Source of the DNA: Hyphomicrobium denitrificans 1NES1
Lineage (GTDB): Bacteria > Pseudomonadota > Alphaproteobacteria > Rhizobiales > Hyphomicrobiaceae
Reading direction: 5' to 3'
Length of the DNA stretch: 64,000 nt
Assembly: GCF_000230975.2 (NCBI RefSeq)
Contig: NC_021172.1
Coordinates: 3,658,001-3,722,000, forward strand
Shown here: piece after piece, positions 54,514 through 62,080 of the stretch
Layout of the letters: each line of letters begins with the position of its first letter
Numbering within the stretch: the first letter of the stretch is position 1
Notes under the pieces: generated by a model
Database searches by the model: none
What the model was told of the DNA's origin: nothing
Seen by the model: the letters and a program-made list of their open reading frames with translations, nothing else
Made by a program: the position numbers and the translations under genes

Positions 54514-54726
54514 TTACCACCAGCGGCAAAAGCGACGGCCGTGCCTCCACCAGCAGTGACGGTGGTGGCGATGGTGCCAGCGGCGCCAATACACATCTTG
54601 TGTCGGCGATGCTTGCTTGGAGATCAGGTTCAGTGTGTGAACGTTCCCGTTGACGGTTGCGCTGGCGTATCCTCCACCAAGCACCATCGCGGCAGCAACA
54701 ATTGCTACCCCCAATGTCGTCCTCAT
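54514..54726 (-). CDS. small exported protein with C-terminal WRHGRRFCR motif (1 of 3)
   Basis: 70 residues. Signal peptide (VAIVAAAMVLGGGYASA) followed by a short mature chain ending in a run of Trp, His and Arg: YWRRWHHRHHRH, then CWWRHGRRFCRWW. The two Cys in C-x8-C spacing may form a disulfide. It shares the WRHGRRFCR ending with the gene at 55361 and belongs to a local set of three small exported proteins on the same strand. Function unknown; similar short proteins are frequent in Hyphomicrobiales. Confidence 0.6.
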   Translation of the reverse strand: MRTTLGVAIVAAAMVLGGGYASATVNGNVHTLNLISKQASPTQDVYWRRWHHRHHRHCWWRHGRRFCRWW

Positions 54727-54899
54727 TTCTGTCGTCTCCTTGGTTTTTGGCGCCGCCTTGACGCCGGGAGCGACTATAGTGAGTGGCTTTCCTCCATCTC
54801 TATACGGATTCGTAAAGTGGGATGTTTTCGGATGCGGGATGCAATTGGGCTACGCTCATGCAGGTATGAACGAAATAAATTGTGTTCCGCGATCGAGGC

Positions 54900-55220
54900 T
54901 CACCAACGAAGCCATTCGAGAGATTTCGGCCCGCGGCAGAAATCTTGGTGGTGCAAATAATAGCAGCGGCGGCCATCGAAATAATCGTCGCTGTAGAATG
55001 GATCGCCCGCGTATGTCGAAAAGCCGAAACGATATCCGTAGAGAGGTCCGGGGCGCGAATAGCCTTTATGCAGGTAGGCGTTGTGCTTATGGTGGGTTTT
55101 GACATGCGCCTTGTGTGAATGGCGCGAATGCTGGTGGTAGGTCGTGTTCGCGTCGGCGCCGGGTGCAAGCATCGCCAGTGCGGCCGCCGCCATGGCAAGT
55201 GCGCTTATGCTCTTCTTCAT
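54900..55220 (-). CDS. small exported His-rich protein (2 of 3)
   Basis: 106 residues from ATG 55220. Signal peptide (SALAMAAAALAMLAPGADA), then a His-rich part (YHQHSRHSHKAHVKTHHKHN), an aromatic part (RFGFSTYAGDPFYSDDYFDG) and a terminal Cys pair (RRCYYLHHQDFCRG). The Cys spacing repeats that of its two neighbours, so the three probably share ancestry. The His-rich part could bind metal ions; this is inference. Confidence 0.6.
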   Translation of the reverse strand: MKKSISALAMAAAALAMLAPGADANTTYHQHSRHSHKAHVKTHHKHNAYLHKGYSRPGPLYGYRFGFSTYAGDPFYSDDYFDGRRCYYLHHQDFCRGPKSLEWLRW

Positions 55221-55360
55221 GTGCTGCCTCTCGGTGTGATCCCGCGCATACCTTCGCGGCTCTGCAAGGATAGATGTCACCGGGCTCTTGCGCGCAAGAA
55301 TGGCTCCGGACGGTTAAATCCGGAGCCAGGTTCAAGGGAGCTTGGGTTTATAGTTGCAGT

Positions 55361-55753
55361 CTAGTAGCGGCAGAAACGGCGTCCGTGTCGCCAATAGCAG
55401 TCCGCATAGTCATAGTCGTAGTCATAATAGTCGTCGTAGTATGGATCGCCGAAATAAATAGCCGGGCCCCAGCCATACCAGCCGCCGCCTCGCCAATGGC
55501 CGCCGTGGCCACCGTGCCATCCCCCATGGTGGCCGCCTCCGAAATTGCGAGCCATGCGGGAACCGCCAAAGCTTCCGCCTCTTGCTGCGAAGCCGCCGCC
55601 GGCATGACCGCCACCGCTGAAACCGCCACCGCCGTGACCGCCGGCTGAGAACCCGCCTCCGCCACCTACATGCGCGGCGTCAGCCGCCGGAACGAAGGCC
55701 GCCAAAGACAACGCTGCGCCGAGCGCAGCCAGTGCGCTTATATGCTTTCTCAT
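55361..55753 (-). CDS. small exported Gly/His-rich protein (3 of 3)
   Basis: 130 residues from ATG 55753. Signal peptide (ISALAALGAALSLAAFVPAA) followed by a Gly/His-rich low-complexity region (GGHHGGWHGGHGGHWRGGG), an acidic Tyr/Asp stretch (DPYYDDYYDYDYDYAD) and the terminal CYWRHGRRFCRY motif. The ending is nearly the same as that of the 54514 gene. Probably a cell-surface or periplasmic structural or metal-interacting protein. Confidence 0.65.
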   Translation of the reverse strand: MRKHISALAALGAALSLAAFVPAADAAHVGGGGGFSAGGHGGGGFSGGGHAGGGFAARGGSFGGSRMARNFGGGHHGGWHGGHGGHWRGGGWYGWGPAIYFGDPYYDDYYDYDYDYADCYWRHGRRFCRY

Positions 55754-56032
55754 GTGGACCTCTGTGCTTTTTGAGCCGCGTTCGATGTTCCGCTGGTCTC
55801 GAAGCCGCCGGCTCTCCATGCATGAGCAACGCGCCTTCCGGACGAAGGTTGCCCGGACTGTGAGTGTCTCGGTTGGGCCCGTGAGATTCGAGCGCCCCGG
55901 GGCGAGAATCGCCCGCAAATACGGGCGTCGGCTCGGAAATATGGGCTGCGGTCACGCTGACGCACGGCGCCTGCTAGGCGGCTTTTCAGCGATCAAGCGA
56001 TTGGCGACAGGGTGGGGTGGCCCTGGAACGTC

Positions 56033-56107
<75 letters not shown>

Positions 56108-56264
56108 AATTCCGTGACGTTCGGCACCTTGCGGCGCCGAGAGACACGCCTTATGGCGCATGTGCTAACCCATTGCAAGGGGCCGATCGCGGCTGGCCAT
56201 GACGCCGCAGGATCGTTGATGTGGGAAGGCTGTAACGGCTTTGCAGCGAAAGAAGAATGTCGAT

Positions 56265-56780
56265 ATGCCTCTCAACCGCGACGACCTGCTGATCCGTCTC
56301 GGGGAGCTTGATATCAAGACGACGACTGTCGAGCATTCCGCCGTATTCACGGTTGCCGAAAGCCAATCGGTCGAGATCCCGCTGCCAGGAGCGCACACGA
56401 AGAATCTCTTTCTGAAGGACGAGCGGGGCACGCTTGTTCTCGTCATCGCAAAAAGTACGACGGCCGTCGATCTCAAGGCGCTCGCAAAGCGTCTTGGCAT
56501 GGGGCGTTTTTCGTTTGGAAAACCCAGCCTGCTGATGAGCACGCTTGGGGTAACGCCGGGATCGGTGACGGCGTTTGCCGTTGCAAACGATATTGAGGGG
56601 CGTGTCAACGTGGTCATAGACGAGGCGCTGATGGTGCATGACAGCGTGAACTGTCATCCATTGGAGAACACGGCGACGACCAACATTGCGTGCGAGGATC
56701 TTTTGCGGTTCATTCGATCCACTGGCCATGAGCCCAGCGTCATGGCGCTGACCGCCGGAGACATCGCGGCGAGGAGTTGA
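56265..56780 (+). CDS. YbaK/ProX-type prolyl-tRNA deacylase
   Basis: 171 residues from ATG 56265. It hydrolyses mischarged aminoacyl-tRNA (usually Ala-tRNA-Pro). Features: LGELDIKTTTVEHSAVFTVA at the start, PGAHTKNLFLKDERGTLVLV (with the catalytic-region Lys in HTKNLFLKD), LGMGRFSFGKPSLLMSTLGV and TPGSVTAFAVAND. Size and order fit the ProXp-ala/YbaK group. It is followed after five bases by the thioredoxin-like gene. Confidence 0.88.
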   Translation: MPLNRDDLLIRLGELDIKTTTVEHSAVFTVAESQSVEIPLPGAHTKNLFLKDERGTLVLVIAKSTTAVDLKALAKRLGMGRFSFGKPSLLMSTLGVTPGSVTAFAVANDIEGRVNVVIDEALMVHDSVNCHPLENTATTNIACEDLLRFIRSTGHEPSVMALTAGDIAARS

Positions 56781-56785
56781 AACCC

Positions 56786-57700
56786 ATGGAATTCGGTACG
56801 AAAAAATCTGGCCCGGGGACTGCCGGTGCCGGGGACGTCATCAAGGACACGACTTCGGCGTCGTTCAAGTCCGACGTGATCGATGCATCCAAGTCCACGC
56901 CGGTCATCGTCGATTTCTGGGCGTCCTGGTGCGGTCCGTGCAAGCAATTGACGCCGCTGATCGAGAAGGTCGTGCGCAGCTACAGCGGCAAGGTGCGGCT
57001 GGCGAAAGTCAACGTCGATGAAAATCAGGCGATTGCCGCGCAGCTCCGGGTACAGTCGCTGCCGACGGTGCTGGCGTTTCGCGACGGTCAGCCGATTGAC
57101 GGGTTCGTCGGCGCGCAGCCTGAGGGCGCAGTCAAGGCTTTCGTCGACCGTCTGATCGCAGACGACGCCGATCTCGGCCTTGGCGAACTGTTGAAGTCGG
57201 CCGAAGATTTGTTGGAGCAGGGGGATCTGCAGGGCGCCGCGGAGGTTTTCGCGACGGTTCTGCAGGAGGATCGGAGCAATGCCGAGGCGCTGGCTGGTCT
57301 TGCGTCCTGCTATCTGCGCAGCGGCGATACCACCCGGGCCAAACAGACGCTCGCGCTCGTTCCGCCTGACAAACGCGATGTTGCCGCCGTTAGGAGCGTC
57401 GAAGCTGCCGTTCTGCTTGCTGAAAAGGGCTCGACGGCGGGCGATCTTTCGGTTTTGAGACGGCGCCTTGAGGAAAATTCCAAGGATCATCAAACACGTT
57501 TCGACCTTGCCGTCGGACTCGCGGCGAACGGCGAGAGAGGCGAAGCCCTTGATCTTCTGCTTGATCTCGTCAGGATGGACAGCCAATGGAACGACGAAGC
57601 CGCGCGCAAGCAGCTTTTGCAGTTTTTTGACGCTTGGGGTCCGAAGGAACCGCTCGTGAACGAAGGACGCCGCAGGTTGTCGTCGATCTTGTTTCGTTGA
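56786..57700 (+). CDS. CnoX-type thioredoxin with TPR tail
   Basis: 304 residues from ATG 56786, which has GAGGAG upstream. The N-terminal thioredoxin domain has VDFWASWCGPCKQLTPLIEK with an intact Cys-Gly-Pro-Cys (Cys49/Cys52) and QSLPTVLAFRDGQPIDGFVG. The C-terminal half is made of TPR-like helices (LLEQGDLQGAAEVFATVLQE, LAGLASCYLRSGDTTRAKQT). This is the YbbN/CnoX layout: a holdase that shields oxidised proteins and passes them to GroEL and DnaK. E. coli CnoX lacks the first Cys; this one keeps both and may be redox-active. Confidence 0.9.
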   Translation: MEFGTKKSGPGTAGAGDVIKDTTSASFKSDVIDASKSTPVIVDFWASWCGPCKQLTPLIEKVVRSYSGKVRLAKVNVDENQAIAAQLRVQSLPTVLAFRDGQPIDGFVGAQPEGAVKAFVDRLIADDADLGLGELLKSAEDLLEQGDLQGAAEVFATVLQEDRSNAEALAGLASCYLRSGDTTRAKQTLALVPPDKRDVAAVRSVEAAVLLAEKGSTAGDLSVLRRRLEENSKDHQTRFDLAVGLAANGERGEALDLLLDLVRMDSQWNDEAARKQLLQFFDAWGPKEPLVNEGRRRLSSILFR

Positions 57701-57732
57701 GAGAGCGCGTGTGTCCGCGGAGATGAGTTAAT

Positions 57733-58416
57733 TTGACGCTTACCGAACGTTACACGCGGCCGGCCGATTTGCCAGCGAGGATTCCGGTCTTTCCGCTTCG
57801 CGGCGCCATACTGCTGCCACGCGCCACCTTGCCGCTCAATATCTTCGAACCTCGTTATCTGGAAATGATCGATGACGCGATGTCGGGCGCGCGCATCATC
57901 GGCATTCTGCAACCTATTCTCGCGGATGACGATGATCAGGAAAGCCCCCTCGATAAGGCCGCGAAATTGCGCTCCGTCGGTTGCGCGGGCCGGGTAACCT
58001 CATACCAGGAACTCGATGATGGGCGGGTGATCATCACGTTGACCGGCATCACGCGTTTCGAATCCATCGGCGAAGCCGAAACGGACAAGCCGTATCGCAT
58101 TATGAGCGTCAGCTACGACCGGTTTGCGAGCGATTTGACGGAAGGGCTTGGAGAAGAGTTTGTCGATCGGAAGAATTTGCTGCGTGTGCTGAAGACTTAT
58201 CTCGAGGTCAACCGACTCAAGACCGACTGGACAACGATCCAGCGTGCATCGAACGAATTTCTTATTAACGCGCTATCGGTCATGTGTCCTTACGGACCGG
58301 AAGAGAAACAAGCTCTGCTCGAAGCGAAAGATCTTAGATCACGCGCCGAAGTCCTGGTGGCGCTCGCGGAAATCGATCTGGCATCGAACGGCAGCAGCGG
58401 TTCGACGCTGCAATAG
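57733..58416 (+). CDS. Lon N-terminal substrate-binding domain protein
   Basis: 227 residues from TTG 57733. [40 protein letters not shown] and [20 protein letters not shown] are the hallmarks of the LON-N (PUA-like) domain. No ATPase or protease part is present, so it is a standalone family member of unknown partner. It lies between cnoX and the Trm112 gene, an order typical of Rhizobiales. Confidence 0.9.
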   Translation: MTLTERYTRPADLPARIPVFPLRGAILLPRATLPLNIFEPRYLEMIDDAMSGARIIGILQPILADDDDQESPLDKAAKLRSVGCAGRVTSYQELDDGRVIITLTGITRFESIGEAETDKPYRIMSVSYDRFASDLTEGLGEEFVDRKNLLRVLKTYLEVNRLKTDWTTIQRASNEFLINALSVMCPYGPEEKQALLEAKDLRSRAEVLVALAEIDLASNGSSGSTLQ

Positions 58417-58447
58417 CGTGCGGCCAATTTGCGGGAGGTTCTTGCAA

Positions 58448-58675
58448 GTGGTCACGGACATAGAAAACGAAGACGAGCAAACGAGTGCAGTCGATCCGAA
58501 GCTGCTTGAACTGCTTGTCTGTCCGCTGACCAAGACGCGGTTAATCTACGATGCATCGGCGCGCGAGTTGATCAGCATGGCGGCTGGTCTGGCTTTTCCG
58601 ATCCGCAACGGCGTTCCATTGATGATAGAGGATGCCGCACGTCCTTTGACGGACGATGATTTCAAAGCACGTTAG
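58448..58675 (+). CDS. Trm112-like/UPF0434 protein
   Basis: 75 residues from GTG 58448, with GGGAGG upstream. [20 protein letters not shown] is the family start (one Cys remains of the zinc knuckle seen in eukaryotic Trm112), then [20 protein letters not shown]. Related eukaryotic proteins activate methyltransferases; the bacterial role is not established. Short spacing to the Lon-N gene suggests one transcript. Confidence 0.9.
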   Translation: MVTDIENEDEQTSAVDPKLLELLVCPLTKTRLIYDASARELISMAAGLAFPIRNGVPLMIEDAARPLTDDDFKAR

Positions 58676-58826
58676 GCTTTTGGATTTGTAGTCTCCGTGC
58701 TGATTGCTGCTACGAGTTTAAAGAAATTGGTCATAAAGTTCGATCATTTTTGCTGCTTAACCAAATCTCTTTAGAGTCCATAAAACATGAAGGTCGACTG
58801 TCTCCGCATTTCAGGGGCAGGCAGCT

Positions 58827-60782
58827 TTGTTGCAGAAATTATTTCGTGCGCGATTTGCCGATTGGCGCACTGTGCTGTGTCACGCAATTGCGTTCTGTTG
58901 GCGCTTGTCGAACTCCCGGCGCGTGGCGTTGGTGTTAGCGTCGTCGGGCTTCGTGCTGGCGGTCTTCGGCGTCATTCTCGAATGGCTGACACTACATTCC
59001 GGTATGCCTGGTATTGCCGTAGGCATCGTTCTCCTTTCGCTTGGTTCATTGTTCAGCTTGGCCCAGACAGGTCGCACGGCGCACACGATCGTCTACCCCA
59101 AGAACGATATCTATAGTCATGAAGCAGCGGGCCTCGAAGACGTCAAAGATGCCCATTGGGAGTTTGCGGATCGCGCGTTGCACTACCGCGAGCTTCTCGA
59201 TGTTCAGCGGGATTTCGTTATCCGGCGTTCGGCCGATGGCCGCCTTGTTTTCGCGAACCGTGCATTTTGCGATGCGTTCGGCGTTCGCAGCGAAGCCTTG
59301 CTTGGGTCGACATTCGAGCCGCCCGTTCTTATAGAGGATGAATGGCCGGAGCCTTCAGCTTACGATCGCAGGGTCGTCCAACTGTTGCGAACGCAAAAGG
59401 GAAAACGCTGGATCGCCTGGGATGTCCAGGAGATCAAAGACGAAGAAGGCAGGATCGAATTTCAGAGCGTCGGACGCGACATCACTGTCGAGCGGGGAGT
59501 AGAGCGCGAGCTGAAGGAAGCGCGCAATCAAGCCGAAACGGCGAGCCGCGCCAAGTCCCGATTCCTTGCGTCCATGAGCCATGAAATCCGGACGCCGATG
59601 AACGGCATCCTTGGAATGATCAGCCTCATGCGCGATACACAACTCGATGCCGAGCAACGGACATGTGCGCGCATCGTTGAAGATTCCACCCGAGCGTTAC
59701 TCAATCTTATCGACGATATTCTTGATTTTTCAAAAATCGAGGCGGGTAAACTCGATCTTGCGAGCCGGGCATTCTCGCTTAAAGCCTGTGTCGCGCAGGC
59801 GATGCAGCTATTGGCGCCGAGTGCTGCCGCAAAGCGTCTATCGTTTACCTCGACCGTCACGAACGATGTGCCGGAGTGGGTGCAAGGCGATGAAATGCGT
59901 GTCCGTCAGATTGTGCTCAATCTGCTGTCGAATGCCATCAAGTTTACCGAAAAGGGCGGCATCGGTGTCTGTCTGTCGCTCGTGGACGAGAACCGCAATT
60001 CGGATGGCCGATGCGCAGTTGCAATCAAAGTGACGGATACCGGCGTCGGATTTCCGGCAGAGTTCATGGCGCACCTGTTCGACGAGTTCGAGCAGAGCGC
60101 TGCGACAATGGTCCGTCATCCGGGAGGAACCGGGCTCGGGCTCGCGATCTCCAAGCGGCTTGCGCATGCGATGGGCGGCGATATTTTTGCCGAATCCAAT
60201 CCGGAGCAAGGCGCGTCGTTCACGGTGGTCCTCCGTTTCCATGTTGCGGAGAGACCTGAATCTTATAGCCCGATCGTGCCGGCGCCGAGACTGCCTCTCG
60301 CTTGCAACGACAGCTTGGCAATGGACATATCGGCCGCCTGCAGTGTTGGAGGCAGCTTCAACGTTCTCATTGCCGAAGACAATCCGATCAATGCGCTGCT
60401 CGCTCGAAAGATCGTTGCGCGCGCCGGCGGTACTTCGACCATCGTTGGGGATGGCCGCCTTGCGATTGCGGCGGCGTGGGAGATGCTTCAGCGTCGCCAA
60501 CCTGCCTTCGATCTCATTCTGATGGATGTTTTGATGCCGGGGGTCGATGGCCTGACGGCGGCGAGGTCGATCAAGGAGCTTTTTGACGAGCGCAAGCATT
60601 CCGGGCTTGTTTGCCCGCCTATCGTCGCGTTGACGGCCAATGCTTTTGCGGAAGATCGCGAGCGATGCTACGCGGCCGGGATGGACGATTACCTCGCAAA
60701 GCCCTTTGAAGCCCGTCAGCTTCACGAGGTGCTGTTGCGCTGGATGCCGCAACGGGTGGAGAATGCGTCCCCTGCGGCCTAG
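58827..60782 (+). CDS. hybrid sensor histidine kinase/response regulator
   Basis: 651 residues if started at TTG 58827. Two membrane helices (about 28-50 and 55-75; RVALVLASSGFVLAVFGVIL), then a PAS domain (~110-225; RRSADGRLVFANRAFCDAFG), HisKA with the phosphorylated His252 (FLASMSHEIRTPMNGILG), HATPase (VLNLLSNAIKFTEKGG, DTGVGFP, GGTGLGLAISKRLAHAMGG) and a C-terminal receiver with Asp567 (LILMDVLMPGVDGLTAARS) and the conserved Lys in DYLAKPFEARQL. Stimulus and target regulator are unknown. No response-regulator partner lies next to it. Confidence 0.9.
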   Translation: MLQKLFRARFADWRTVLCHAIAFCWRLSNSRRVALVLASSGFVLAVFGVILEWLTLHSGMPGIAVGIVLLSLGSLFSLAQTGRTAHTIVYPKNDIYSHEAAGLEDVKDAHWEFADRALHYRELLDVQRDFVIRRSADGRLVFANRAFCDAFGVRSEALLGSTFEPPVLIEDEWPEPSAYDRRVVQLLRTQKGKRWIAWDVQEIKDEEGRIEFQSVGRDITVERGVERELKEARNQAETASRAKSRFLASMSHEIRTPMNGILGMISLMRDTQLDAEQRTCARIVEDSTRALLNLIDDILDFSKIEAGKLDLASRAFSLKACVAQAMQLLAPSAAAKRLSFTSTVTNDVPEWVQGDEMRVRQIVLNLLSNAIKFTEKGGIGVCLSLVDENRNSDGRCAVAIKVTDTGVGFPAEFMAHLFDEFEQSAATMVRHPGGTGLGLAISKRLAHAMGGDIFAESNPEQGASFTVVLRFHVAERPESYSPIVPAPRLPLACNDSLAMDISAACSVGGSFNVLIAEDNPINALLARKIVARAGGTSTIVGDGRLAIAAAWEMLQRRQPAFDLILMDVLMPGVDGLTAARSIKELFDERKHSGLVCPPIVALTANAFAEDRERCYAAGMDDYLAKPFEARQLHEVLLRWMPQRVENASPAA

Positions 60783-60861
60783 TTTGGGCGTTATAAATCT
60801 CAAAACTGTCACGGAATCATGCTAGCTCCCACACTGGGAGTCAGGTGAGGAAGGTTCGGCG

Positions 60862-61830
60862 ATGTGGCAGCCGATTGCGGCCCGCGAGAAGCGGCGCGCT
60901 GGATTGCCGGTCAAAATTCTGGCGGGGCTCGGAACACTCGAGGCGCTTAAAGGTTCGTCGCGAGGTCTCAACGTCTTTTCGCGCAACATCGAACCCAAAA
61001 TTTACGGCCGCGTTGGAAATCTCGAAGTTCGCTTGGCGCGGACCTGGTCGGAAATCAAGCTCGCTCAGCGGCTGCGCTATCAGGTCTTTTACGAAGAAAT
61101 GTCGGCTACTCCGACGCGGCTCGCGCAATTCCGCCGCCGTGACGAAGATGCCTACGATGCCATTTGCGATCATCTGCTGGTCATCGATCTCGATCAGACG
61201 AAGCCGGCGCGTGGCGGCCGCCCGGAGCGCCCCAAGGTCGTCGGCACGTACAGAATTCTTCGCCAGGATGTCGCTGAGCGGGGACCTGGATTTTACTCCG
61301 CGAGCGAATACGACATTTCCGTTCTGCTCAACACTAGGTCGCGGACTCACCGCTTCATGGAGCTTGGCCGGTCTTGCGTGCTCGCGCCTTACCGCAGCAA
61401 ACGTTCCGTCGAGCTTCTTTGGCACGGCCTCTGGACGTATGTGCGAGAGAATCGCATCGACGTGATGATTGGATGTGCGAGCTTTGAGGGTACCGACCTC
61501 AAAGAGCACGAGGTGGCGCTCAGTTATCTGCACCACCGCGCACTAGCGCCAAAGGAGTGGCGTTGCCGGGCGCGAGAAGATCTCTATGTTTCGATGGATC
61601 GCTTGCCTTTAGGTGCCATCGATACGAAGGCTGCGTTGAGAGCCATGCCACCGCTGATCAAAGCCTATCTGCGCCTCGGCGCCTACGTCGGAGACGGGGC
61701 GGTGATCGACCGGCAATTCGGCACGACGGACGTGCTGATCATCATGCCGGTCGAAAATATCGATCCGCGGTATTTCGAGCATTACGGCACGCCGGCCGAG
61801 ACCAAGAGTCGAATTGCTGCCGACGCTTGA
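60862..61830 (+). CDS. olsB: L-ornithine N(alpha)-acyltransferase (OlsB)
   Basis: 322 residues. GNAT-fold enzyme that joins a 3-hydroxyacyl chain from acyl-ACP to ornithine, the first step of ornithine-lipid synthesis. VRLARTWSEIKLAQRLRYQV, VVGTYRILRQDVAERGPGFY, ELGRSCVLAPYRSKRSVELL and IGCASFEGTDLKEHEVALSY are typical OlsB segments. N-terminal ~40 residues are basic and probably membrane-associated. No olsA is next to it. Ornithine lipids matter under phosphate limitation. Confidence 0.9.
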   Translation: MWQPIAAREKRRAGLPVKILAGLGTLEALKGSSRGLNVFSRNIEPKIYGRVGNLEVRLARTWSEIKLAQRLRYQVFYEEMSATPTRLAQFRRRDEDAYDAICDHLLVIDLDQTKPARGGRPERPKVVGTYRILRQDVAERGPGFYSASEYDISVLLNTRSRTHRFMELGRSCVLAPYRSKRSVELLWHGLWTYVRENRIDVMIGCASFEGTDLKEHEVALSYLHHRALAPKEWRCRAREDLYVSMDRLPLGAIDTKAALRAMPPLIKAYLRLGAYVGDGAVIDRQFGTTDVLIIMPVENIDPRYFEHYGTPAETKSRIAADA

Positions 61831-62080
61831 ACGGGGACGCGCGAAATTCGTGGCTCGGGCGCGCAAAATGGCAACACTCATCCATTCATGTGGATTAGCG
61901 GGCTGCTTGGCGCCGATAGGGCCTTTGTTTGTGCTGGGAATTACGCAACGGCACCCGGGATAAGCCGGGGCTTGGCTGGTTGCCGTTCGTCCCGCCGCAA
62001 CCTATGCATAGCGCGGGCTTCGACCGGGCTATGGGATTTCGTCCGGGAGGCCGCTGGGGCTAACCGGAACGATTTTCTGA

